Positions 1-10,586 of a stretch of 64,000 bases of DNA are shown piece after piece. The position numbers and the translations under genes are program-made. The notes beneath the pieces are model-generated. The model was not told where the DNA came from, searched no databases, and saw nothing but the letters and a program-made list of their open reading frames with translations. Origin of the DNA: Nemopilema nomurai (taxonomy: Eukaryota; Cnidaria; Scyphozoa; Rhizostomeae; Rhizostomatidae); NCBI GenBank assembly GCA_003864495.1, contig ML133465.1:124001-188000 (forward strand). The letters run 5' to 3'. Position 1 is the first letter of the stretch, and each line of letters starts with the position of its first letter.

Positions 1-315
1 TTTTGAAAGTAGATAGCAGTATACTTACAAACACTTTATACTTAAAGAAGATTTATTGTAGCTATATGAAACTTTCTTGGCAGAAATCCTGCATACCTTG
101 ACAAAAAAGTAATATAAATAAATATATGATGTCGCTTTCTACAATTTCTTTGCGGCAATTAATGGTAACAGTTTATAGATGAGATTTTTAACTTGAAAAA
201 TTGAAAACTTGAAAAATTATATTGAATAGTACCCTTATATTGTGTAGATTAGTTTCATATCAATTCGCATTATGCTATGTCTCCTAGTAAATAAGCTATG
301 ATGTTTTATTTTCAG

Positions 316-438
316 ATATTAATGAATGCCATGACAACACAAACAATTGTCATCTTGATGCGCGTTGTACTAATACTATTGGCTCCTTCACGTGTACTTG
401 CATGGAAGGTTACACTGGAGAGGGGACTTCTTGCATCG
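316..438 (+). CDS. exon: EGF_CA domain
   Basis: The exon follows TTTTCAG and ends before GTAATT, 123 nt, phase 1-1. It encodes a full six-cysteine EGF with the calcium-binding start (INEC) and the Asn/aromatic pattern NTIGSFTC. The split Asp codon at its 5' edge is typical of EGF_CA exons. Confidence 0.85.
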
Positions 439-3400
439 GTAATTTCCGTCTTCGTGGCTAAAAAAATTCATTATGATACAGCACAGGTCCTTCTCTTCTC
501 AAAGGTCATTAAGATAAAATAATGAATTTATTGCAATGATATTTTTTCTCGGCTTATTGGATAGTCTGATTATCATAAGCGAGTTTTTAATGTATTACTG
601 AATACTATTCGATAGATGTCGATGAATGCGCTGCAGCACTTCAAAGCTGCCCATTTCAAACAGAGTGCAAAAACTTTGATGGAATGTTCGTTTGTACCGG
701 TAAGTTTTTTATATCTTAAGCTAAGAGAAGCTCCGATAACTTTTATTTATTTTGGTAGATTCATCTACCTTTTTCAAAAAGTTTCATTGCATATACCAAA
801 AGTTTTGATAGCCGTTTTCATAATTTTGAAAAGCTATATAAGTTTAAAAAGCTATATATTTTTGAAAAGCGTTAACATCGTCGAAAGGTACTACTCCATA
901 TAATATAAAGGTACATAAATATAAATATATGTAAATATAAAGTTAACATCGTATAAAGGTACTATTCCATATAATATAAAAAATATAATATAATATAATA
1001 TAATATAATATAATATAATATAATATAATATAATATAATATAATATAATATAATATAATATAATATAATATAATATAATATAATATAATATAATATAATA
1101 TAATATAATATTAATAATTTTGAAGAGCTTTATCAGTTTAAAAGCTATATATTTTTTTAAATCGTTAACATCGTCGAAGTAAAGAGGAAAGCGGACAACT
1201 TCCTGAAGAGAGTTCATTTGCCTGTGCAATCGATATAAGTCAATCCAAATTGATTCTTGGCACGTCATGTCAGCTATGTGCAGAGATGTCCATTAATGAT
1301 ATTTGAGTGAATAAAAAAGGATTGCACTACGGTGTCCAGTAGCATTTGTTTCGATAAAAATAAATTCATGGCACCTGGCCCCCGTTGTTTTTATAGCTTT
1401 TGGCATTGATGATATATATACAGAATCAAAAAAACAATTTTGTTGCTACAAGCAAGTAACTTCGGAAAAGAAGAAAATCACGTCATCTTTACTTTACCTT
1501 TCTTCTTACGGATATCAAGTGCTAAACACCTCAAGCTAATGCAGATGTCTTACTATCACACTTGACTCTTTCTGTAGAAAACATAGCTTTTGGAAAGGAT
1601 TCGACCCAGTCAAGCATTCACACTTACAGCGGGATATATTTGGTCCCAGCGTTTGGAAACGATGGTAACAGAAGCGGACACTGGTCCGTGTGTGCTATAA
1701 CATTGAAATCCCCAATGCGGTGGTGGCAAGTTGATCTAGGTAGACGTTTGCACGTGGGAAAGGTTCTTCTAAGAAGTGGCTCAGTTTGGGGACAGACAAA
1801 AATCAACCCATTTGACGTGCGTGTTGGAGATGACAGCAGTGATGGTGGAGCTTTGAATTCGATCTGCCAAGGAAGCCAAAGCGTACAAAGTGGCCAAATC
1901 AAAGTGATATTTTGCGCAATGCCAGCTATCGGAAGATACGTCAGCGTGCTACTTACCAGAAATGAACATCTTCAAGTTTGTGAACTGGAAGTTTACGAAG
2001 GTAGGAGAATACAGTCTTAGATTGAACTTTGTTCCATAGTACTTTGTCCCATGGTACTTTTTCCTATAGTATCTTATCCAATAGTACTTTGTCCCATAGT
2101 GCTTTATCCAAAAGTACTTGGTTCCATAGTATTTTGCTCATAGTACTTTGTCCCATACTATGTTGTACTATAGTACTTTGTCTCATAGTATTTTGGTCCA
2201 TACTTCAAAAGCCTTGTTCCAACATTAATCTGAGCCGGTAGCCCTCTAGATTGCAGCTTCCTAATAAACTGGTACTGACTCGCCATTTGACATATAAGTG
2301 TCCTCCGCAGGCAACGTAGCACTTGGCAGGCCCACTTCACTATCATTGCTACACCGTTTTGATAACATAGATTTGGTCCCAAGTTTTGGAAACGATGGGA
2401 ACAGAAGCGGGCAATGGGAGGTATGCGCATGGGCAAACGATTCACCTATGCCATGGTGGCAGGTGGACCTTGGTGGCAGTATCCTAGTAGGGGGCATCTA
2501 TATCCAAAGTAGTACCAACTTTGGACAAACAAAGATCAACCCATTCAGCGTAAGTGTTGGGAACAACAAAACAAATGGTGGGCGATCGAATCCGCTGTGC
2601 GCAGAAGATCAGGTTGTAGAAAGTGGTCAGCCAAAGGAGATTACATGCGTGAAGCATCTTTTGGGAAGATACGTCAGCGTGTTTCTCAACAGGAATATAC
2701 ATCTTGTGGTCTGTGAGTTAGAAGTGTATAAAGGTAAGCTTTCACATCACTCAACATTTTTGCTTCTTTTTCATAGATTGTAAGTACGAAGACCATTAAT
2801 CTACATTCAATATTTTCCAAATTTTAGTTAGCGAGACCTCTATTGCATTCGCTTGAAATTAACTGCTGGCCACGTGGTTTGCTCATATTCGTCTTTGTAT
2901 GTTCCTCTTCATTACCTCTAGCTTCCCCCCCCCCCTTTTTTTTAAGCCTGGTATCCATAAAGTCATAAACAGTCGACGTGTCCCCATCACCGATCATATT
3001 CCTACTGAATGTTGCCATGCCACATAATAGTAACAGTCGAGGAGCTGACATCTTTCTGCACAGGCGAATGACTGACCGCAATGCAATGTTGGATTGATTT
3101 GAAATGTCACGCGGTATGCCATTTCGTCGGCGAAGTCCCCGATCCATGCGAAATCTTGTAAAGCAATGATCGCGAACACGTCGGTGACACCTGAAGAAGT
3201 TGACCTGGGAGAGTGAAGCATGTTTCAAAATCAGATTACGTGTCCTTTGAACAATGTTATGTAGCGTTAAAGTTAGGCAGCCATGAGTTTAACTTGGCGA
3301 CCAAACATTTCTTAAAGTAAGATCATGTAAGAATGTTAGTGTGAGGTATTGTCACCGTCACGTGAGAAAACCAATTCCTGTCTCATTTACCAGCACATGA

Positions 3401-6400
3401 TAATCTGTTTTCTTCTGTCAATCTGCAATGTTCGCTAGTCCTTGGAAAATTTTGCCTTTTTGATATACTGCTCAGCTCGGTGGTAGAATAAGTGAACGCT
3501 TGATTTCAATTGATTAATTGAATGATAATTTGATTCCAAATGATTATTGATTGCTTGATTGATTCCAAATGATTGATAAAAATATTATCTTTTCCAGCAA
3601 AACTGCATTCTTGCGAGGGCTGGTACCAGGCTGGTGCACGGAAAAATGGAATCTATGGAATCGAAGATGAAGTTGGCTTAGTACAAAATGTCTATTGTGA
3701 CTTTAGTTCTGAAGCAAATTTTGTATGGACTCTTATTCTCTCTTTTTCTCTGGGAAACAATAGCCTCTTCAATACAAAACAGTTCCCAGACAATGCACCA
3801 ATAAACGAGTACCAACCAAACTGGGGCAGTCACAGGTGAGCTGTTTCTAGAGAATTGTACATTTTGACGGTATATTTGAAATGTTTCTAACAGCGCATGC
3901 GCTGAACTTTCTTTAAATGATTTCCAGTCCTGACAAGGAAGTGGATATTAGCTGTTGCTGTTGGGCATTGGTATGAAGAAATATGGAAGCACTTGTTTCC
4001 ATATTGGAACCTTGTTTCTCTGGCCATTATTATGGAGCATCACACTGGGTGTGCCATCTAGAACCACTCAGCTGAATCACAAAAAGGATCTACATAGGAA
4101 AGACTTGAGTTTTTATTAATAAGGTAAAAACTGTACAACGTTGCTAATATAAAGAAAGACATCCTAACGAGGCTTGGTTTGGACAAGCTGTCTAAAATAT
4201 TACTCAAGTGAAACGCATTTTGGGTCCAAAGCAACGGATTCAATTCACAAGCAACGTTCACTGTCTATTGAAAACCACACAAATAATTTTGATCAGAATA
4301 ATGAAAATTTTGCTGCTTTGAGTCAGGCACTTCTGAAGCACTTTAAATTTGTCGCAAGAGAATATAGATGTTTTAGGCTTTATTGCATATCTGTTATCTT
4401 ATTGGTAGTTAATCTCTTGCTAATGATTTGAGGTCTTTGTTTGATAGCTCCAAACAAAGTTGGTATGGGACTGTTGTTTCTGCTAAGTAGTGTATCTATT
4501 AACAAAATAGGATAGCGTATGTATATGGTTTTGCTTAGAAATATGGGATACAAAGGCTGCTTTTACGTTAATGCTTAGGCTCAGCCCTTAGCATGTCAAC
4601 GGGGACACACAAGTAAGTAAGCTAAGAATCACTGACTTTATTTGGCATGCATCTTATAAAGTATCTTATTGTTTTTGATTTTTGTCTTTGATATATTTTG
4701 CCCTTGAAAGCATAATTAAAGCTAATTTGCAAGAAATGGGTCAAAGGGGGCATTTTGTGGGCAAAGGTAACTTTTTTCTTAACTGCAAAATCTTGGGTAC
4801 AGCCCCCATTCCTCTAGGGTTCCGACGTCTCCACCTTGTGCAAAAGTCTTAGCACGTCTCCGAAAGGTGGCACAGCAGTAAGGCATTTAAAACTCTTATA
4901 CAATCCACTTAATGATTGAACGTGCTTTGTAAATCATGAATCGATATTTCACTTATTGATTTCTCTACAGCCGGGCGAATACGATTCAGGAGAGATCTTA
5001 CAGCACGCTTTAAGATTAGGCTGAGTAAAGTACAATATTGTACAAGTCCCGTTTCCACCATCCACAGAATATGTATTGAGGACTAAACGAAAATTTTGGA
5101 CCATTCGTTTCATGAAAAATATTTCACTGAGAAGTGCTACTAATCTTAAAGACTCCAATGTGAAAGGTACTTTCTAAGAGGGGGCAAAGATCGTAAAGAG
5201 GGTTAGACTGCTAACAGGCGCAATAAGAAGGGACAATGGTAATCCTCCCCTAGAAATGGTCATAAGATGATCTGATGTCTGGAAGAATCTCAAATTGGGC
5301 AGGCTCTTATTTGTATATGCAAAATGCTACAAATGTTTATAAAGGTAAATCGTTTCGTAACTCTTTAAGCTTACTATGCCGGATAGAAAATAGAATACAA
5401 GCAGAAACTAGGGGCTGAACATTTTTATGAAAAAGTACTTTATACAAAAGTTGCATTCAGCCGTTTGAAAAAGTAAGAGAATTCAGGTTTGGATCCGTAA
5501 AGCCTGAAAAGTAGAAAACTCAAGCATTCAAAGTTTCAAAGAAAATTATGTTGCAAAAGCGAAATAAATTGAGACGTGGGGGTTTATGAGAAATATAGCA
5601 AGTTTGTAGCTACTCCACCATCACTACACATGCTTACGTAATTTTCCAATTTTACGTTAAGAGAATGTTAAACAAGTTTTAGTGTATAAGTTAGGAAATA
5701 CCTAAAAAAGTCTTATAGCTGAGCTGAAAAAAACTTGCAGGATGCATGCTTTAATTCAGTTTGCAGAAAGCAATTGGGACTTTAGAACCTTTTCGTAACC
5801 GTACTTATTCTTGGTTGAAGTGGCAGCGTGCCGTTTTGATGTTGCGCAATTATCAAGGTTACTGTTTTTGCCATGATACGACTGCATTTGCGTCAACATA
5901 ATTATCATAGCAAATTCAAGTTGGCTGAAATTGTAAGTGAAAAAAGTTTTGATATTGAAAACTCTAGCAAATGGCCTTAAGCTTTGCTACTGCTTTTGCT
6001 AAAGCTTTGCAATAACTCACTGATACGTGGCTTCTCTCTACCTGCGCTTCTTTGTAGAGCAAGTTCTGTCTTATTTGTAGACTTTCGAAGCACTTTATGC
6101 AGAGAATAGCATCCGATTCGACGCACTGGAGGTGTACCTGCAGCTTCCCGGCATACGGCTACGACGGAAGGGACTGCATGAGAGCTCGACTTTCAGATGT
6201 GGATCTTCTAACTTTTCGGTCTGGATGCAAGAGTGTTGAATACATTGATATCAGAGGCTACAGGGCAACCAACCATTCAGTCCAGCTTTGGCAGGTGTCT
6301 GGTACTTTTTTTCATGTCAATTCAGCTTCTGATACCTGCTTTACTGCTGCCGTGTCGGGATCTGTTGTTGGTGAGGACAACTTTGGCTACTATGAAAATG

Positions 6401-6471
6401 TAAACAAAAACTTCAGATGCACTGAAAGTGCTGCTAGTACAACACAGTATTGGTTTGGAAAAGAAAAATGA
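316..6471 (+). CDS. EGF / double FTP-lectin / fibrinogen-like secreted protein, 3' part of gene
   Basis: Six exons join in frame: 316-438, 616-699, 1578-2000, 2311-2733, 3598-3835 and 6081-6471. The first four are phase 1-1, the fifth runs phase 1 to 2, and the last ends in TGA at 6469-6471. The order is a calcium-binding-type EGF, a truncated EGF, two F5/8-type-C-like FTP (fucolectin) domains, then a C-terminal domain of about 210 residues that begins like a fibrinogen C-domain (GIYGI, VYCDF) and ends with EDNFGYY and QYWFG. I know this last module as a recurrent uncharacterised domain of cnidarian extracellular proteins. The protein is probably secreted or surface-bound and glycan-binding, which is inference. 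Signal peptide and earlier exons lie upstream of the window. Confidence 0.8.
616..699 (+). CDS. exon: truncated EGF_CA (four cysteines)
   Basis: The exon follows GATAG and ends before GTAAGT, 84 nt, phase 1-1. Joined to the previous exon it starts with DVDEC and continues through ECKNF and MFVCT. It then stops, so the last two cysteines of a normal EGF are missing and the next in-frame exon is the first FTP domain. Confidence 0.7.
971..1111. repeat. (TATAA)n pentanucleotide microsatellite
   Basis: About 26 nearly perfect copies of a five-base AT unit lie in the intron before the first FTP exon. Flanking copies of a longer motif (GTTAACATCGT followed by CCATATAATATAAA) occur near 868, 941 and 1163, so the array probably grew from that motif. 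Confidence 0.95.
1578..2000 (+). CDS. exon: FTP (fucolectin/discoidin-like) domain 1
   Basis: The exon follows TTCTGTAG and ends before GTAGGA, 423 nt, phase 1-1. It holds the whole domain: NIAFGK at the start, GNDGNRSGHW, the core RWWQVDLG, NPFDVRVG, and GRYVSV with CELEVYEG at the end. These fit the F-type lectin / F5/8 type C fold. The usual Arg-x-Asp-Cys-Cys fucose-site segment is not present: the matching stretch reads RSGSVWGQ. Confidence 0.88.
2024..2205. repeat. degenerate minisatellite, unit TACTTTGTCCCATAG
   Basis: About ten imperfect copies of a 15-20 base unit (variants of CTTTGTCCCATAGTA) fill most of the 310-bp intron between the two FTP exons. Confidence 0.85.
2311..2733 (+). 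CDS. exon: FTP domain 2
   Basis: The exon follows CTCCGCAG and ends before GTAAGC. It is exactly 423 nt and phase 1-1, like the preceding FTP exon. Shared blocks are GNDGNRSG, PWWQVDLG, FGQTKINPF, GRYVSV and CELEVYKG. Equal length and phase show a tandem exon duplication, and the sequence divergence shows it is not very recent. Confidence 0.88.
3598..3835 (+). CDS. exon: start of C-terminal fibrinogen-like domain
   Basis: The exon follows TTTTCCAG and ends before GTGAGC, 238 nt, phase 1 to 2. It encodes HSCEGWYQAG, NGIYGI and VYCDF, then VWTLILSFSL, resembling the N-terminal half of a fibrinogen-related domain. The reading frame closes correctly on the exon at 6081. Confidence 0.8.
3836..6080 (+). 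other. 2.2-kb intron of the FTP-lectin gene
   Basis: No further exon-like segment, RNA gene or intact mobile element was recognised here. The bracketing phases (2 and 2) fit directly. Confidence 0.7.
6081..6471 (+). CDS. terminal exon: C-terminal cnidarian fibrinogen-like domain
   Basis: The acceptor TTATTTGTAG is chosen because it restores the frame (GSHR-LSKHFMQ). A competing AG 24 bases upstream would add residues that do not fit. Blocks are STHWRCTCSFP, SVEYIDIRGYRA, GEDNFGYY, NFRCT and QYWFG, followed by the stop codon. Paired cysteines suggest an oxidised extracellular fold. Confidence 0.85.
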
Positions 6472-7186
6472 TTAGGAAATTGCACGCTGCAAAATTGCAA
6501 GCCTGGAACATATCAAAGCACCACTCCTCTCTTACATTTATCCTAAGGTAGATAGCAGTCTTCCTATCTGTTGTTCCCTCAACGTAAATTACTGGGATAT
6601 TATCCTTGAAAGTGCATGGATGCTACCATCAAGTATTGCGTTGTTTTGGGGACACTAATGAAAATGAAGACTTTCTTCTAGCCAGTAGGCCCTAGAAAAG
6701 TCTGTAAAATGCTTGCATATTGAAAAATTCGAATTCTTTCTTTAGATTTGGCTTCTGGTTGGCTATTACAAAGAACATTGCTTTAATTTTACTTTGATAT
6801 GTGAGCTCAATTAAGCCAGATCTTTGCATATATTTATGATATAGATCTTTCTTCAAAAGAAAAAATCACACCCTGAGCTAAGTTGGGAAAGGGAGAGTGG
6901 CAAAATTCAGACCAAGTTATAACTATTATGTCATCCCTTACATCAAAATTTATGTGACAGCATTCCTAAAAGAAAGACTGTTGTTTTGCTGGGTGTCCTT
7001 ACCAGCTGTCTAGCTTGTGCAGTGAATCTACATTGTTCTTAATCTTACAGTTGTAAGCAAAAACTCTTATTTGACGATTATTTGGAAGCGAGAACTGTTA
7101 TCTGTTTGGAGCACGTAAACTTTTGCCGCATTTTTGCATTATGTATTTAAGTATATTCGTGTCGCACGTTTGTTACATTTGTTCTA

Positions 7187-7192
7187 AATAAA
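7187..7192 (+). terminator. AATAAA polyadenylation signal, FTP-lectin gene
   Basis: This is the first AATAAA I see after the stop codon, giving a 3' UTR of roughly 0.7 kb. Use of the site is inferred. Confidence 0.5.
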
Positions 7193-8497
7193 AAGGTCAC
7201 TTAAGCTAAAGTTTGCTATAAATTGTGTTCACTTCCATATGTCAATTCGCGCTGGTGATCGATTCTGTCGACATTGTTCATACAATACAAGTAAGTTATG
7301 ACCGGACTTGAACGGATATATTCCTGGCTATAAACAGTTATGTTAGAGAGGCGTAGCATTTATTTTTCTCAAAAAAATATCTAGACCAAAATTTCTTGGA
7401 ATTAAAAAGGCCCCTTGCCTATATAAGTAAGAACGGTAACATTGACTCAACTATGTAATTATTTACTTAAATAAAAATTTAATGAGAAAAAGGTGCAATA
7501 GTCTGTTTTGGATGAACAATACTTGAAGTGTTGATAAAAAAAAATAGTTATAGCATAGAGCAGCTATGGCCAGCTTTACAAGTTCAGTCCCTGTTGTCGT
7601 TGCAGCGTCCCGATAAAAAGGCATCATATGGTATTTTGGCAACTTTCCTTAGATGCCACCTTTTCCCTCTCTTTTATGATTCATCTATATAGTTATATAG
7701 GTAGATGAGGAAATAGAAGATATGAATGAGTGACAAAGAAAGCAAAACAAACAACACATCAGTCACCGTCTACCAAATGAATTGAATATCATCGGAATAA
7801 CGATACAATTCTGTTTTCATCTTTCAAAGTTGTCAAGGTTGTCTGACTACACAGAGCAATGCCAGAAAATTCATTCTTGAAGTCTTAATGATGATTCAAG
7901 CTCTGTGTGCACCGCAAAAAGTTCCCTGACTTGATTATACATGCCAAAAGTATTCAGAATGCAAAGATTGATAATCATTGTCTACCATCGACATATCGGT
8001 TTTCTGAGTATCAACTCAAGATGCCTGCCGAAATGCCGTGAAGGCAGATGGCACTAGCAAGACTGCTTGAAAATGCAAACCAATAGAAATCTTCCAACCA
8101 ATGACATTTCCCAAGATTGAATTTGTAGGAAACTGGGTAGTTTGATTGGGCTGTCAAATACTTTACAGAACATCAAATTGAGCATTTTTAGTTAAGTGCC
8201 TTTGAACAAGTGCTTTGCGGTATAAAACATCAAACTGAACATTTTTAGTAGTAAAGTGCTTTGCGGTATAAAAGTGCTCTTAGGAACTTTCCATGGATTC
8301 ATCATGATTGTTCTGAAGGCAATCTGTCCGAGGCAGAAATAAAGGACGACAGAAGAATAAAGAAGATTCTTTACCACATCTGGATTCTCTAACTAGGCAT
8401 ATGCTTGGAATCTCTAACTATGGAATCTTTAAAGCAACATGAAATATCGAAATGTCACAAGACTGCCTTTATCTGTGATCATGATGTTCCAAAAATA

Positions 8498-8751
8498 CAA
8501 TCCCGGACAAAAATGGTTGAGACTTTTCAAGGAAAGCTTATAGTTTCACTTTCCTTTAAAAAATAAATCCCACTTTCCCCCAATTCAATGTTGAATGCAT
8601 GATTTTGAAGGACAAATGATAGAACAACAAATCAAACATTGATTTGGGGGGAAAGGGGGAATTCGAAGTTATAGGCGCGACATAAAGTAGAAAATTGCAG
8701 AAATTGCATTTTGTCTCAACAATTTTGTCTCAACAATTTTGCCCGGGATTG
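8498..8751. mobile_element. foldback MITE with TA target duplication (Tc1/mariner-like ends)
   Basis: The ends are inverted repeats, CAATCCCGGACAAAA on the left and TTTTGCCCGGGATTG on the right, directly flanked by TA on both sides. Inner arms also pair (around 8567-8590 with 8636-8660), so the whole 254-bp element can fold back. It has no coding capacity. Confidence 0.7.
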
Positions 8752-9888
8752 TAAGTGATGCACTTGCTTTAAAATTTGCTCTGAAAAGGCTTCGTTGCTC
8801 ATTATATAAGCTGTAATGATATGTGCATACTTTCATAGTTTCTTGTTGAAATCTGTTCTAAGCCGAACTTCACATAAACTTGGATGCAAAGAAGCCAGTT
8901 TTTCTTTTAAAGGGGCTTCTCCCTACTTGCTAAAGGGCGTGGCTACAAAAATTTTCGGGGACGGGCCCCTGTCCCCAAGCCAATTTGCTGATCAGCCCCT
9001 ACTTTTCTAAACCGCTGCGTGATCTCTTTAGGTGAACTCCCTACCATCCCTCCTCTATCTTTTAAGAGTATCAACTATCATTTCCTTCTCAAGCAAGGGT
9101 GGACTGGCACCTAAATAGGGACCCGGGGGATTTCAAAGAGAGGAACCCGAAGCCGATAAATACCTGGGGTACTCCCAAGGAAAAATTTTGCAGCCAAACA
9201 TATTCAATTGGCTTAAAATACTATCAAACATATTTCAAACAGTTTAGAAGTTAATTTTCAGACAGCATTTTATGCCACGACTTTAAGACATCCTTGCAAT
9301 TTTTTTGGGTAATTGCACTATATGTTTATAATTTCTAGCTCCCTGAAATTTGGTAGGTTAAACTATATTCATGAGTATATAAAATATTGGATAGATATCT
9401 CTTGCTCTATGAACATCGAAATATGTGTTACAGTAAGTCCCCGCATATAAGAAACCTACATATAAGAAACTGCAGCCTGCCAGCGCAGAGAATATTTTCT
9501 CCTCTATAAGAAACCAGCCAAACTCATTTTTTCCCCAATTTCTTATAAATGATACTAAATGGAGAAAATATTTTAGCAAAATTTAAACCTTTTTGAGAAA
9601 CTAGATTTATTCAAAGATATATACAATCTAATAACCATCGTTGCCTCTTGAATCCGCCCCTGCCCCAATGCATTTCAGATCTCTCAGGAGTTATAAGAAA
9701 TACATTTTTTAACAATTACTGAAGATTCTAAATCCTGCTGCAATAAATATACAGACATTTGTGTTTCACACCTGTGAAAATTGTACTTTTTATCGCTGAG
9801 GAGCTTTTTTATTGTTTAGTGAAATGTGTAGGCCCTTTTTCAGACATCTTGCAACAGAAGAGTTTTCATTAAGTTGAATTTACCTATT

Positions 9889-10287
9889 CCACAGCAAGGG
9901 TCACAAAGGGCCTCTTTTCTTGTAGAAATTTTTTTCAAAGTAATTTAACTTGAGATAGTAGTAGCTATTGCAGTGGCGTAACACACAGTGGATGCGTTTA
10001 GAGCAACTTCTAAGGGCCCCAGGGCAGTGGTACTCATTAACTAGTACTACTTCTACTACCCCCAAACTACTGGTACTGATTTTCACTAATCAGTGCAAAT
10101 GTGTAGCAGTAGTAATAGTTTGCTGCATAACTTTTAAGGGGACACTACCACTTGGAGGGCCCCTAGGAGTTGCTCTAACCCCAACCATTGTGCGTTGCAC
10201 CACTGCACTAGCTACAACTATCTTAAATCATATAATTTTGAAATAATTCTCTACAAGAAAAGGGGCCCTTTGTGGCTCTTGCTGAGG
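9889..10287. mobile_element. foldback element with ~132-bp terminal inverted repeats
   Basis: Bases 9889-10020 match the reverse complement of 10156-10287 at roughly three in four positions, for example CACAAAGGGCC, TTTTCTTGTAG and TAGAGCAACT. A 135-bp spacer separates the arms. It is a non-coding MITE-like element ending about 260 bases before the PATL1 start codon. I could not define a target duplication. Confidence 0.75.
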
Positions 10288-10547
10288 GGGCCCTTCGGAC
10301 TCCAGCCCAGTAGCCCGACCGGCCAGTCCCCCCCCCCCCCCCCTGTTCTCAAGGCAGAATACACCACTGCTCCCCGATAGTGTTTCCTTGGGAACATGCT
10401 TCTCTTGGGACAGACATCAGTGCAGTAAAACGAGGTTGAACTTTACACGGAGTAGTAGAAATCGAAATACGAAAAGCGAGGGAAGCTTCTTGACGTGGCC
10501 TAAATCGAGAGTACCAAAAATATTTCTGTTGCAGCTTAACAACTGAA

Positions 10548-10586
10548 ATGACTGACTCGTTTTTTGGCTTTGACACCACTCTTCCG
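10548..10586 (+). CDS. PATL1: PATL1 exon 1 (start codon)
   Basis: Thirteen codons starting MTDSFFGFDTTLP, followed by donor GTATGTAAG. The SFFGFDT motif is the conserved extreme N-terminus of invertebrate and yeast Pat1. Confidence 0.88.

Larger units (their letters stand above)
7193..10547. other. intergenic region with MITE-like elements and PATL1 5' flank
   Basis: No supported gene lies here. It holds the two foldback elements listed separately, a duplicated motif around 8198-8275 that contains TGCTTTGCGGTATAAAA twice and matches the end of the dispersed repeat near 60.2 kb, and poly-C at 10327-10343. The PATL1 promoter and 5' UTR must lie in the last few hundred bases. Confidence 0.6.

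Noticed and set aside
891..1268. Long minus-strand open frame rich in Ile/Leu/Tyr
   Set aside because: It is a translation of the TATAA microsatellite with no splice logic or domain.
2824..3228. Minus-strand open frame of 134 codons within the FTP gene intron
   Set aside because: Low complexity at one end (poly-Lys/Gly from a T/C tract), no recognised family, and a second overlapping frame is equally open. It may be an old repeat.
10349..10579. Minus-strand open frame over the PATL1 start
   Set aside because: It overlaps PATL1 exon 1 and the 5' flank, with no family match.
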